Part shown: one piece after another, positions 8,119-16,840 of the stretch
Numbering within the stretch: the first letter of the stretch is position 1
How the letters are laid out: each line of letters opens with the position of its first letter
From: Sphingomonas yantingensis
GTDB lineage: Bacteria > Pseudomonadota > Alphaproteobacteria > Sphingomonadales > Sphingomonadaceae
Length of the DNA: 64,000 bases
Reading direction: 5' to 3'
NCBI RefSeq assembly: GCF_014199325.1
Contig: NZ_JACIJJ010000002.1
Span: forward strand, 1 to 64,000
Program-made: the position numbers and the translations under genes
The notes under the pieces: model-generated
What the model was told of the DNA's origin: nothing
The model's input: the letters and a program-made list of their open reading frames with translations, nothing else
Database searches by the model: none

Positions 8119-9099
8119 TCAATCGATCGCGGCGTCGATCCCCGAAGGAACCATGAGGGGCGTGCCGGCAGGCTCGACGGGGTGGGAGCAGCGGTCGGTC
8201 GGCGTGCCGCCTTCGTCCCACAGCGCCGCGCCGTTGCCGTTCGCCGAACAGAGCAGCCAGCGCGCCGTTCCGCTGACGATCCGCGTCGCATAGGGCGTGC
8301 CCGCCGGCACGTTGACCGCGTCGCCCTCGGTCAGCAGATGCGTCTCGCCGTCGATCGTCCATTCCACCGCGCCGCCCAAGACATAAGCAAAGACGTGGGT
8401 GTCGCGGTGGCTGACCGGCGGCATCGCCGCCCCGCGCCCGCCCTCGATCACGCGCATGTCGACCATCGCGTCGCTTTCGTCGGCAGTCAGGACTGCGGTC
8501 GATAGATGGCCGCCCAGCACGCTGCGCCGGCCATAGCCCGCGTCGAGGAAGTAGGAGGCGTGCGCGCCCGGTAGCGCGCGGTCGCCCGTGCCCATCTCGG
8601 TGGAGGCGACATACTCGCCTTCGACGCGCATGATCCCGAACTTGCCCATCGCCGGACCCATGCGCGAGAAGTCGTACGGGTGGTCGGCGGGGGGCAGGGC
8701 AGTCATGCCCCAGACTTCGCCCGCATCGACGAAGAACTCTTCCCACCCGCCCGGCGCGACGATGCCGAAGAACTGCGTCCGCGGCGCGACGCTCTGATAG
8801 CTGTGGACGTCGCCGGGGCGGACATAGGCGAAGTCGCCGGGGTGGAGGATGCGGCTCTGGTCGCCGCACCACACCTGAAGCCGCCCGCGCGTACAGAACC
8901 AGGTGTCGTGCTCGCGCTCGTGATAGTGAAGCGGGATCGGCCCGCGATCGAGCGGCGCTTGGCACACCACCGCGCCGAACCCGCCAGCGGTTTCGTGCGT
9001 GCCCGCCAGCGTGTGGATCATCTGCCCCGCGACCAGCGTGCAGCGGCCCTCGCCGGCTTTGAGGACATAGGCGCGGGGAGCGCCGGGCAGGTCGGTCAT
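8119..9099 (-). CDS. Quercetin 2,3-dioxygenase-like bicupin
   Basis: This 326-residue protein has two cupin domains. The first carries the metal-binding segment IPLHYHEREHDTWFCTRGRL, close to the quercetinase pattern; the second (SHRDTHVFAYVLGGAVEW) has a reduced set of histidines. Quercetinases cleave the central ring of flavonols with O2, releasing CO and a depside. The ATG at 9099 is chosen because the upstream extension overlaps the next gene and has low-complexity Arg-rich content. It follows the extradiol dioxygenase gene by 13 bases on the same strand, so they form an operon divergent from a LysR regulator. Proximity to rhamnosidase and glucosidase genes supports a flavonoid role. Another cupin dioxygenase activity remains possible. 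Confidence 0.8.
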   Translation of the reverse strand: MTDLPGAPRAYVLKAGEGRCTLVAGQMIHTLAGTHETAGGFGAVVCQAPLDRGPIPLHYHEREHDTWFCTRGRLQVWCGDQSRILHPGDFAYVRPGDVHSYQSVAPRTQFFGIVAPGGWEEFFVDAGEVWGMTALPPADHPYDFSRMGPAMGKFGIMRVEGEYVASTEMGTGDRALPGAHASYFLDAGYGRRSVLGGHLSTAVLTADESDAMVDMRVIEGGRGAAMPPVSHRDTHVFAYVLGGAVEWTIDGETHLLTEGDAVNVPAGTPYATRIVSGTARWLLCSANGNGAALWDEGGTPTDRCSHPVEPAGTPLMVPSGIDAAID

Positions 9100-9112
9100 C
9101 GGTCGGGTCCTC

Positions 9113-10027
9113 TCAGGCAAAGGGAATGGCGAGTTGCGCCGCCTTGCATTCGTCGGTCTTGGGCGGGCACAGGCCCCATTGGTCGACGCGTCCCGGCGGC
9201 CACGTCCAGTCCTCGGGTCCGCCGACGCGGTAACGCGCGTCGACCTGCAGCACCTCGGCCGTATGCTCGACGACGAAGCCGTGCGGGTCGACGAAATAGG
9301 TGAAAACATTGTCGCCCGGCCCGTGCCGCCCCGGCCCCCAGCCGATCGTGAAGCCATGGTCGACCATCCGCCCCGACGCCTTCATCACCCCCTCCCAGCC
9401 GGGCAGGTTGAAGGCGACATGGTTGAGCGTGTTCACGGGCGCGTCGGCGATGACGATCGAGTGATGGTCGCTGTTGGTGCGCACGAAGCCCATCATCTTC
9501 GACCGGTCGGTCATGTCGAAGCCCAGCGCCGCCTGAAACCAGGCCACGTCGCGCATCGTGTCGTCGCTGTTGAAATTGACGTGCGCCAGCCGCTCGGCGC
9601 GGTTCGGATCGAAGGGCAGGGGCGAGGGCCGCGCATCGCCCTGCACCACGCGGATCGTCCGGCCTGCCCGGTCGCCCAGGGCAAAGCCACGGCCCGCACC
9701 ATGCTCGTCCCAGTCGCCGACCGGCGCATTCAGCGTCGCCCCGGCATCGCGCGCCCGCCTGAGCAGGGCCTTGAGATCGGTCGCATCGGCCGCGCGGAAC
9801 GTCATCGAGCGGATGCGCGACTGCGGCCCGCGGTGCAGCGCAAGGACATGCGGATCGTCGCCCGTCGCGCGCAGCCAGACGCGGTCGGCGCTGCGGTCGG
9901 CGAGGGTCAGGCCCCAGACCTCGGTGTAGAAATCGACCGCGCCGTCGAGGTCGGCCAGCTCCAGATCGACGCTGCGCAGGCGCGTCAGCGGGAAGGCGGG
10001 GTCGGGCGCCCCGGTCACGTCGCTCAT
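9113..10027 (-). CDS. VOC-family extradiol ring-cleavage dioxygenase
   Basis: This 304-residue protein has two vicinal-oxygen-chelate modules, as in type I extradiol dioxygenases such as 2,3-dihydroxybiphenyl dioxygenase. Likely iron ligands are the His of RLAHVNFNS, the His of LNHVAFNLPG and the Glu of FVVEHTAEVL. Such enzymes open catecholic rings next to the hydroxyls. Start at 10027 has a GGGAGAGG site upstream. It leads an operon with the bicupin and is divergent from a LysR gene. With the FAD monooxygenase and FAH-family hydrolase nearby, the set resembles the A-ring route known for naringenin in Herbaspirillum (FdeE/FdeC with LysR FdeR). Exact substrate is inferred. Confidence 0.82.
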   Translation of the reverse strand: MSDVTGAPDPAFPLTRLRSVDLELADLDGAVDFYTEVWGLTLADRSADRVWLRATGDDPHVLALHRGPQSRIRSMTFRAADATDLKALLRRARDAGATLNAPVGDWDEHGAGRGFALGDRAGRTIRVVQGDARPSPLPFDPNRAERLAHVNFNSDDTMRDVAWFQAALGFDMTDRSKMMGFVRTNSDHHSIVIADAPVNTLNHVAFNLPGWEGVMKASGRMVDHGFTIGWGPGRHGPGDNVFTYFVDPHGFVVEHTAEVLQVDARYRVGGPEDWTWPPGRVDQWGLCPPKTDECKAAQLAIPFA

Positions 10028-10134
10028 CCCCTGCCTCTCCCTCGCGCAATCTTGCCGATTGGCGTCTTCATGCGCTTGGCAGACGGGAAGTCCAATAATA
10101 GGTTTTCGCGCATCCATTGGCTGAGGCTATGCAC

Positions 10135-11028
10135 ATGCTCGATCCGCGCCTGCTCCGCACCTATGCCGCCGTCTGCCGGGAGGGGTCGATCAGCGGGGCC
10201 GCACGCGCGCTCAACATCTCTCAGCCATCGGTATCGGTGGCGATCGGCCAGCTCGAGGGAAAGCTCGGCACCACGCTGTTCGAGCGGACGCGCGCGGGCA
10301 TCGTGCTGACCCCCGCCGGCGACAAGCTGCGCCGCCGCGCGGAGATGATGGAGGCGCTGGTCCGCGATGCCGAGGCGGAGGTCGCTCGCGCGAAGGAGGG
10401 GGTGCGCGGGCCGCTGACGATCGCGGGGACGCCCGGCGCACTCGTCAGCCTCGTCCCCCAGGCAGTAGAGGCGATCGAGGCGGGCGGGCGGTTCGAACTC
10501 AACATCCTCGAACGATCCGACCAGGAAGTGCTCGACCTGCTCCGCCGCGGCGAGATCGAGATCGGGCTGGGCACCACCGGCATCGAAACGCCGCCCGCCG
10601 ATATCGAGGAGACGAGCCTGCTCCAGGACCCGTTCGCCCTCATCGTCGGGCGCGCGCATGACGGGTTGGGGCCGGCGGTGACGCTGGCGGGGGCGGCGAC
10701 GCTCGGCTGGGTGATGCCCCACGCCGCGGGTGGCTTCCGCCGCCAGATCGAGGCGCTGTTCCTGTCGGGCGAGGTGCCGCTGCCGCGTGACGTGATCCGG
10801 TCGGACTCGCTGCTCACCACCAAGGCGATCGTCCGCCGGACCGCGCATGTCTGTGTCCTGCCGCACGGCGTGGTCGCCGCCGAACTGTCGATCGGGGTGC
10901 TGAGGACGGTGCGGCTGACGGGCGTCACCTTTCGCCGGAGTATCGGCATCCGCACGCTGAAGGGCCGGCCGCTGTCCGACCTGGCCGCCGACTTCGTCGA
11001 GGCGGCGGCCAAAGTGTATAGGCAATGA
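10135..11028 (+). CDS. LysR-family transcriptional regulator of the aromatic/flavonoid genes
   Basis: This 297-residue LysR protein has the N-terminal helix-turn-helix (GSISGAARALNISQPSVSVA) and an effector domain. A TGAGG ribosome-site match lies eight bases before the ATG at 10135; ATG at 10129 and TTG at 10117 are other in-frame options. It sits between the divergent dioxygenase operon on its left and the FAD monooxygenase operon on its right, so it is the obvious candidate activator for both. CAATAAT occurs in the intergenic region on each side (10093-10099, and in reverse at 11059-11065). Confidence 0.88.
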   Translation: MLDPRLLRTYAAVCREGSISGAARALNISQPSVSVAIGQLEGKLGTTLFERTRAGIVLTPAGDKLRRRAEMMEALVRDAEAEVARAKEGVRGPLTIAGTPGALVSLVPQAVEAIEAGGRFELNILERSDQEVLDLLRRGEIEIGLGTTGIETPPADIEETSLLQDPFALIVGRAHDGLGPAVTLAGAATLGWVMPHAAGGFRRQIEALFLSGEVPLPRDVIRSDSLLTTKAIVRRTAHVCVLPHGVVAAELSIGVLRTVRLTGVTFRRSIGIRTLKGRPLSDLAADFVEAAAKVYRQ

Positions 11029-11030
11029 CT

Positions 11031-11060
11031 ATGTAAATCCGAAGAACGCATATTTTACAT
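11031..11060. promoter_or_regulatory. Inverted repeat ahead of the flavonoid/glycoside operon
   Basis: ATGTAAA (11031-11037) and TTTACAT (11054-11060) are exact reverse complements with a 16-bp spacer, flanked by outer CAAT and ATTG arms. The block is strikingly AT-rich for this genome and lies about 65 bp before the first gene of the eight-gene operon. It is a good candidate for the regulator-binding and promoter region. Confidence 0.5.
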
Positions 11061-11124
11061 TATTGCTGACGCCTGTGCTTATCGCTTCAGCCGCAATCAT
11101 GGCGGCACGGGAGAGGTGAGGGGC

Positions 11125-12654
11125 ATGGCTGACGACGGCCACAGCATCGGGAAAGCGGGCATCGTCGATGTGGCGATCGTCGGCTGCGGCCCGGTCGGGG
11201 CCCTTGCCGCCAATCTGTTCGCGCTCGAAGGCCTATCGGTGCTGGCGATCGACCGCGAGGCGGCACCCCATCCGCAACCGCGCGCGGTGCATGTCGATCA
11301 CGAGATGATGCGGCTGTTCCAGGCCGCCGGCCTCGCCGACCGGCTCGCGCCGCTGATGCGCGCGACCGAGGGGCATCTGCATGTCGGCGCCGATCGCGGC
11401 GTCATCCGCTACATGGGCACCGCGGGGCGGCCCAAGCCGTTCGGCTGGGCCAACGATTATTTCTTCTGGCAGCCGGAGCTCGAGGCGGTGCTGCGCGAGG
11501 GGCTGGCGCGGTTCGATCAGGCCACGCTTCTCACCTCGACCGAATGCGTCGGCCTCTCGCAGGACGCGGAGGGCGTCACCCTTTCGCTCACCGGCGACCG
11601 CACGGTCCGCTCTCGCTACGTCGTCGCCTGTGACGGCGCGCGCAGCTTCGTGCGCCGGACACTCGGCATCGCGCTCGACGACCTGAAGTTTGACGAGCCC
11701 TGGCTGGTCGTCGATGCCGAGGTCGAGGGGGCGGTCCGCTTCCCGCCGATCGCCGGTGTACCGGCCGAAGCCGATCTCCAGCGCCTCTCGGTGATGATGT
11801 GCGATCCCGCGCGTCCCGCGACGATCGTGCCCGGCCGCGGTAATCACCGCCGCTGGGAGTTCATGCTGCTGCCCGGCGAGGACGATGCCGCGATGAACCG
11901 GCCCGAGGCGGTGGCGGCGCTGGTCGCGCCGTATCTGGACGGCGTGCCGCACCGGATCGTGCGTGCGACGACCTATCGTTTCCACGGCCTCGTTGCCGAG
12001 CGGTGGCGGGAGGGCCGGGTGTTCCTGGCGGGCGATGCCGCGCACCAGACGCCGCCCTTTTTCGGACAGGGCATGTGCCACGGGATGCGCGACGTCGCGA
12101 ACCTGGCGTGGAAGCTCGGCATGGTCGCACGGGGGCAGGCGGGCGATGCGCTGCTGGATAGCTATCAGCCCGAGCGCGACCCGCACGTCCGCGCGGTGAT
12201 CGGCGCGGCGATCGCGGCGGGACGCTATATCTGCACGCTCGACCCCGCGACCGCCGCGGCACGTGATACCGAGATGCGCGCCCGGCCCGCCCCCGCCGCG
12301 GGCGAGACCGCCGCCGACCTCATCCCCGCGATCGAGGCGGGCGTCGTCGGTAAGGGGCAGGGCGCGGGGGAGCGCTTCATTCAACCGCACCTGGCCGACG
12401 GGCGATTGCTCGATGCGGCGACGGGCGGCGGCTGGCGCCTGTTCGCGCATGGTTCACCGCCCGCGCCCGCCTGCATCGCCGCAATCGACCTCGAAGCGCT
12501 CGACGACGGCGGCGCGGTCGCCGCGTGGCTCGCCGAGCGCGGCGCCGAAGCAGTGCTCGTCCGCCCCGACTTCTACGTCTTCGACACCGGATCGCCCGCC
12601 GCGCTGATCGAGCGCCTTGCCCGCATCCTCGCCCCCGAAGGAGTCCCCGCGTGA
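11125..12654 (+). CDS. FAD-dependent aromatic monooxygenase (class A flavoprotein hydroxylase)
   Basis: This 509-residue protein has the Rossmann FAD motif VAIVGCGPVGALAANLFA at the N terminus, the DG-type motif VVACDGARSFVR (about residue 170) and the second FAD motif VFLAGDAAHQTPPFFGQG (about residue 295). It belongs with MhpA-type phenol hydroxylases, which use NAD(P)H and O2 to add a hydroxyl to an aromatic ring. The C-terminal thioredoxin-like domain is present. The ATG at 11125 is preferred over GTG at 11116 because GGAGAGG lies just upstream. It opens an operon continuing with an FAH-family hydrolase (4-bp overlap), and probably prepares a ring for the extradiol dioxygenase. Confidence 0.88.
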   Translation: MADDGHSIGKAGIVDVAIVGCGPVGALAANLFALEGLSVLAIDREAAPHPQPRAVHVDHEMMRLFQAAGLADRLAPLMRATEGHLHVGADRGVIRYMGTAGRPKPFGWANDYFFWQPELEAVLREGLARFDQATLLTSTECVGLSQDAEGVTLSLTGDRTVRSRYVVACDGARSFVRRTLGIALDDLKFDEPWLVVDAEVEGAVRFPPIAGVPAEADLQRLSVMMCDPARPATIVPGRGNHRRWEFMLLPGEDDAAMNRPEAVAALVAPYLDGVPHRIVRATTYRFHGLVAERWREGRVFLAGDAAHQTPPFFGQGMCHGMRDVANLAWKLGMVARGQAGDALLDSYQPERDPHVRAVIGAAIAAGRYICTLDPATAAARDTEMRARPAPAAGETAADLIPAIEAGVVGKGQGAGERFIQPHLADGRLLDAATGGGWRLFAHGSPPAPACIAAIDLEALDDGGAVAAWLAERGAEAVLVRPDFYVFDTGSPAALIERLARILAPEGVPA

Positions 12655-13496
12655 AACTCGTCAGCTTCCGCCGCCCCGACGGCACGCCGAGCTTCGGCAA
12701 GGTCGAGGGCGACCGCGTGATTGATCTCGGCCGCCCCGATGGTCCGGCGACGCTGCGCGCCGCGCTGGCCGCGGGCACCCCGCTCGCCGATCTGGCGCCC
12801 GGCGCCGCTTACCCGCTGGCGGACTTGGTGCTGCTGCCCGTCATTCCCGACCCGGCCAAGATCCTGTGCGTTGGCCACAATTACGAGACGCACCGGCAGG
12901 AGACCGGCCGCGCCAAGGTCGAGCATCCGTCGATCTTCATCCGCTTCGCCGACACGCTCGTCGCCCATGGCCAGCCGATCGTCCGCCCGCGCGCCTCGGG
13001 CGACCTCGACTACGAGGCCGAGCTCGCCGTCGTCATCGGCAAGGGCGGGCGCGCGATTTCGGAGGCCGACGCGCTGGCGCACGTCGCGGGCTATGCCTGT
13101 TTCAACGATGCCAGCGTCCGCGACTGGCAATGGCACACGACGCAGTTCGCGCCGGGCAAGAACTTTCCCGGCACCGGCGCTTTCGGACCCTGGCTGGTGA
13201 CGCCGGATGAGGCGGGCGACCTGGCCGATGTGCGTGTGATCTCGCGGTTGAACGGCCAAACGATGCAGGATCAGCCGGTGCGCGACATGATCTTCCCGAT
13301 CGCGAAGATCATTGCCTACGTCTCCGCCTTCACAGCCCTGTCGCCCGGCGACGTGATCGCGACGGGCACGCCCGGCGGCGTCGGCGCCAAGCGCACCCCG
13401 CCAGTCTGGATGCAGCCCGGCGATCGGATCGAGATCGATATCGGCCGGATCGGCACCCTGTCCAATTTCATCGCACACGAAGACGCACTCGCCTGA
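12651..13496 (+). CDS. Fumarylacetoacetate hydrolase-family protein
   Basis: This 281-residue protein begins with GTG (VKLVSFRRPDGTPSFGK) inside the stop of the monooxygenase gene. It contains the FAH core with ILCVGHNYETHRQE and the metal-binding acidic segment DLDYEAELAVVIGKGGR, plus GDVIATGTPGGVG near the C terminus. Members hydrolyse C-C bonds of acylpyruvates or hydrate and decarboxylate ring-cleavage products. Coupling to an aromatic hydroxylase suggests that it processes the ring-fission product. It is a paralogue of the rhamnose-pathway hydrolase at 26698-27552. Confidence 0.86.
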   Translation: MKLVSFRRPDGTPSFGKVEGDRVIDLGRPDGPATLRAALAAGTPLADLAPGAAYPLADLVLLPVIPDPAKILCVGHNYETHRQETGRAKVEHPSIFIRFADTLVAHGQPIVRPRASGDLDYEAELAVVIGKGGRAISEADALAHVAGYACFNDASVRDWQWHTTQFAPGKNFPGTGAFGPWLVTPDEAGDLADVRVISRLNGQTMQDQPVRDMIFPIAKIIAYVSAFTALSPGDVIATGTPGGVGAKRTPPVWMQPGDRIEIDIGRIGTLSNFIAHEDALA

Positions 13497-13523
13497 AGGC
13501 GCGGCACCTGGGGAGAGGAAATC

Positions 13524-15890
13524 ATGAAGCACAATGGTCTGATGCTGCTGGCCGGGGCCAGCCTCGCGACGCTCGCAATGCCCGCCGCGGCGCAGGAGGC
13601 GCAGCCCGGCGCGACCGCGGACAACCCGCCCGAGGCGGCGGCGCAGGAAGCGGCGGATGCCGCGCAGACCGGCGACATCATCGTCACCGCCACCCGCCGC
13701 GCCAGCCGGCTTCAGGACGTGCCGCTCGCGGTCAATGCGGTGTCGGGCGAGCAACTCGCCGAAAGCGGATTCCAGAGCCTCACCGACATCCAGTACCAGA
13801 TCCCCGGCGTCCAGTTCGGCAACTCGCCCAACGATGCCGGCTTCCGACTGCGCGGCGTCGGCTCGGCCGGCGGCTTCTCGTCGTCTTCGGAGCAGAATGT
13901 TGGCACCGTCGTCGACGGCGTGGTCATTCCGTTCGGCAATCCGGTGCAGAGCCTCGGCGATCTCGACCGGGTCGAGGTCTTGAAGGGCCCGCAGGGGACG
14001 CAGTTCGGCAAGAACGCCTCGTCCGGCGTCGTCAGCATCACCACCGCCAAGCCGCGGCTGGGCACGTTCGGCGGCACGATCAACGCCGCCTATGGCGAGC
14101 TCAACGATTACAATGTCGGCGCCAGCGTCAACGTGCCGCTCGGCAAGACTGCGGCGCTGTCGGTCTATGGCTTCGCGCGCGGCTATGACGGGTTCGTCGA
14201 GAATGTGAAGCGGGGCGAGACGTGGGGCGGCACCAATGCCTATGGCGGCCGCGCCAAGCTCTATTGGGAGCCGAGCGACAATTTCAGCGCCTATCTGATC
14301 GGCGACTGGTCGCGCACCAAGCAGAAGGGGCCGGGCCAGCTCTGGACCTTCAACCGGCTGCCGTCGAACGCCAACCCGCTCAACGCCGCGCGCAACGGGA
14401 CCGTGCTGGCGCTCGGCATCGTGCCGGGCTTCGACAACGAACAGTCGGCCGAGGATAGCGAGGGGTATACCGACGAAAAGAACTTCGGCGGCTCGCTCGA
14501 GCTCAACCTGAAGCTCGGCGACTACAACCTCACCTCGATCACCGCGTATCGCCGGCTCGATTATGCATTCAACACCTTTGCCATCGACGCTTATCCGCTG
14601 CCGATCTTCGTCGCGCGCGGGCCGGGTGACGACCGCGATTACTGGTCGCAGGAACTGCGGCTGACGTCGCCCACCGGCTCGATGTTCGAATATGTCGCGG
14701 GCGTCTATCTGTCGCGCCAGCGTTCGGGCATCGACGGCTATAACAACAGCGCGCAGCTTCGCCCGGCGCTGCCCTTCTCGGCGCAGCCGCAATTGTCGAT
14801 CACTGCGGGCCAGACCACGACCAAGACGCAGTCCGACAGTGCCGCCGCCTTCTTCGACGGCGCGATCAAGGTGAGCGACGAATTCCGCATCCTGCTCGGT
14901 GGTCGCTACAGCTATGACTGGGTGGATGCGGAGAGCTTCTCGGTCGTCGATCCGCTGTTCCCGCCGTTCGTCGGCCCCAACGGCTTCACCGTCCCCTACA
15001 CGCCGCGCGCGCGTTCGACGGGCAGCACGGAAAAGGGTGACTGGTCGGGCCGCGTCGGGTTCGAGGTGAAGCCCGCGCAGGACATCCTCTTCTACGGCAC
15101 CGTCGCGCGCGGCTATCTGGGGCCGACGGTCACGTTCTCGGGGCTGACCGGCAGCCAGGTACAGGTCAAGCCCCAGACCGTCGTCGACATCACCGTGGGC
15201 GCGAAGACGCAGCTGTTCGACCGGCGCCTGACGTTCAACGCCAACGTCTTTTTCGATACCTATCGCGACCTTCAGACCTCGGTCTTCAACGGGCTGGAGT
15301 TCCTGACCGAAAATGCCGGCGGGTTCGAGGCGGCCGGCTTCGAGGTCGAGGGGACATGGCGGTTCAACCGCAACTTCTCGGTCAATGCCGGCTACACCTA
15401 TTCCGACACCTACTTCACCGATTACGTGACCGCGTGCCCGGACTCGACCGTGGCGGCGGGCGCGGCGGCGGTGGCGGCGCAGTGCAATGCGCCGGGCTCC
15501 ACCGCGACCACGCCCTTGTTCCAGGCCAAGGGCCTGCCGCTGTCGGGCGCGCCCAAGCACAGCGTACAGGCGGGGGCCAACCTCGACCTGCCGATCAACG
15601 ACCGGCTGAAGCTCGACGCGTCGGGCACCTATTATTACCGTAGCGAAGTGACCTACGATCCCGGTGAGCTTTATGCGCGCCAACCCGGCTATGACGTGGT
15701 CGGCCTGAACATCGGCATCGGCGCGCCCGATGGCAGCTGGCGGGTGGGGGCGTTCGCGCGCAACCTGTTCGATACCAAGTTCCAGTCGGCGGTGATCGTC
15801 CTGCCGTTCACGACGCCCGGCGGCGCGGTGAACTGGAACACGCGCGACGGGCGGCGGACGATCGGCGTCCAGCTGTCGGGCCGCTTCTGA
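13524..15890 (+). CDS. TonB-dependent outer-membrane receptor (flavonoid/glycoside operon)
   Basis: This 788-residue receptor has a signal peptide (cleavage after AMPAAAQ), a plug domain with a TonB-box-like DIIVTATRRASRLQDVPLAV and GPQGTQFGKNASSGVV, and a beta-barrel ending in Phe (VQLSGRF), as required for outer-membrane insertion. It lies 27 bases after the FAH-family gene in the same operon and overlaps the following MBL hydrolase by one base. It most likely imports the flavonoid glycoside or aglycone. AGAGGAAATC before the ATG supports the start. Substrate is inferred from the operon only. Confidence 0.92.
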   Translation: MKHNGLMLLAGASLATLAMPAAAQEAQPGATADNPPEAAAQEAADAAQTGDIIVTATRRASRLQDVPLAVNAVSGEQLAESGFQSLTDIQYQIPGVQFGNSPNDAGFRLRGVGSAGGFSSSSEQNVGTVVDGVVIPFGNPVQSLGDLDRVEVLKGPQGTQFGKNASSGVVSITTAKPRLGTFGGTINAAYGELNDYNVGASVNVPLGKTAALSVYGFARGYDGFVENVKRGETWGGTNAYGGRAKLYWEPSDNFSAYLIGDWSRTKQKGPGQLWTFNRLPSNANPLNAARNGTVLALGIVPGFDNEQSAEDSEGYTDEKNFGGSLELNLKLGDYNLTSITAYRRLDYAFNTFAIDAYPLPIFVARGPGDDRDYWSQELRLTSPTGSMFEYVAGVYLSRQRSGIDGYNNSAQLRPALPFSAQPQLSITAGQTTTKTQSDSAAAFFDGAIKVSDEFRILLGGRYSYDWVDAESFSVVDPLFPPFVGPNGFTVPYTPRARSTGSTEKGDWSGRVGFEVKPAQDILFYGTVARGYLGPTVTFSGLTGSQVQVKPQTVVDITVGAKTQLFDRRLTFNANVFFDTYRDLQTSVFNGLEFLTENAGGFEAAGFEVEGTWRFNRNFSVNAGYTYSDTYFTDYVTACPDSTVAAGAAAVAAQCNAPGSTATTPLFQAKGLPLSGAPKHSVQAGANLDLPINDRLKLDASGTYYYRSEVTYDPGELYARQPGYDVVGLNIGIGAPDGSWRVGAFARNLFDTKFQSAVIVLPFTTPGGAVNWNTRDGRRTIGVQLSGRF

Positions 15891-16840
15891 TGCCGGGCCT
15901 CGCCGCCGCTGCACTGGCGCTCGCGGCGGCGAGTGCGTGCCCGGTGATGGGCTGGACCACGCTCGGCACCGCGGGTGGGCCGGCGCCGACGATCGAGCGG
16001 TCCGAGCCCGCCAACCTGCTGACGTTGGGCGAGCGCCGCATCCTGGTCGATGCGGGTGACGGCACCGTGGACCAGCTGGCGCGCGCGGGGCTGACGATGG
16101 GCAGCGTTGATGCCGTCGTCATCAGCCATCTCCATCTCGATCACGCGGGAGGCCTGGGCGCCGTGATCGGGCTGCGCTGGATGAACCAGTTTCCGGGTGT
16201 CCTCACCGTCTATGGCCCGCCGGGGACGCGGGCGATGGTGGATGGCATCATCGCCTCACTTGGGCCGTCCGCAAAGGTGGGCTTCGGCCTCGGCAAGTTG
16301 CCGCCGCGGCCCGAGGACGGCGTGCGCGTGATCGAGGTCGCGGGGGGCAGTGTCACCGATCTGGGCGGCGGGCTGACGATGCGCGCGGCGGAGAACAGCC
16401 ATTTCGACGACGGCCGCGGCGGCCGGGCGGGCGTCTCGCTCAGCTATCGGTTCGAGGCGGGCGGGCGCAGCATCGCCTATACCGGCGATACCGGGCCGAG
16501 CGCCGCGGTCGATCGGCTCGCCAAGGGCGCCGACCTGCTCGTGTCCGAAGTCGTCGTGTTCGACCCGCTGGTGGCCGAGATTACCGCGCGGCGGCCCAAT
16601 GCGCCGCCGGGGATGCTCGCCGACATGCGCCGTCATCTGGCGACGCACCACCTGCAGCCCGAGGCGATCGGGCGGATGGCCGCGGGGGCGGGCGTCGGCC
16701 GCGTCGTCGTGACGCATTATGCGATGCCGGGTGCGCTGGGCGAGCATGCCGCCGCGATCCGCGCGGGCATCGCCGTGAGCTATCGGGGGGCGGTCGAGCT
16801 GGCGCGCGACCTGTCTAGCTACGACCTTGGTTGCCGCTGA
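15890..16840 (+). CDS. MBL-fold metallo-hydrolase
   Basis: This 316-residue protein carries HLHLDHAGG (residues about 82-90), the metal motif of metallo-beta-lactamase-fold hydrolases, a later His (AENSHFDD), an Asp in YTGDTGPS and a C-terminal His in VVTHYAMPG. The very hydrophobic start (MPGLAAAALALAAASA) may be a signal peptide, which would place it in the periplasm. It overlaps the TonB receptor gene by one base and the next esterase by one base. It may open a lactone or hydrolyse an ester or sulfate formed in the pathway; no particular substrate is indicated. Confidence 0.82.
   Translation: MPGLAAAALALAAASACPVMGWTTLGTAGGPAPTIERSEPANLLTLGERRILVDAGDGTVDQLARAGLTMGSVDAVVISHLHLDHAGGLGAVIGLRWMNQFPGVLTVYGPPGTRAMVDGIIASLGPSAKVGFGLGKLPPRPEDGVRVIEVAGGSVTDLGGGLTMRAAENSHFDDGRGGRAGVSLSYRFEAGGRSIAYTGDTGPSAAVDRLAKGADLLVSEVVVFDPLVAEITARRPNAPPGMLADMRRHLATHHLQPEAIGRMAAGAGVGRVVVTHYAMPGALGEHAAAIRAGIAVSYRGAVELARDLSSYDLGCR

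Noticed and set aside
12573..15914. A 1113-codon open frame on the minus strand opposite the FAD monooxygenase end, FAH-family and TonB receptor genes
   Set aside because: It is an antisense shadow caused by high-GC codon bias; it is rich in Arg, Ala, Asp and His without domains, while the plus-strand genes have clear families.
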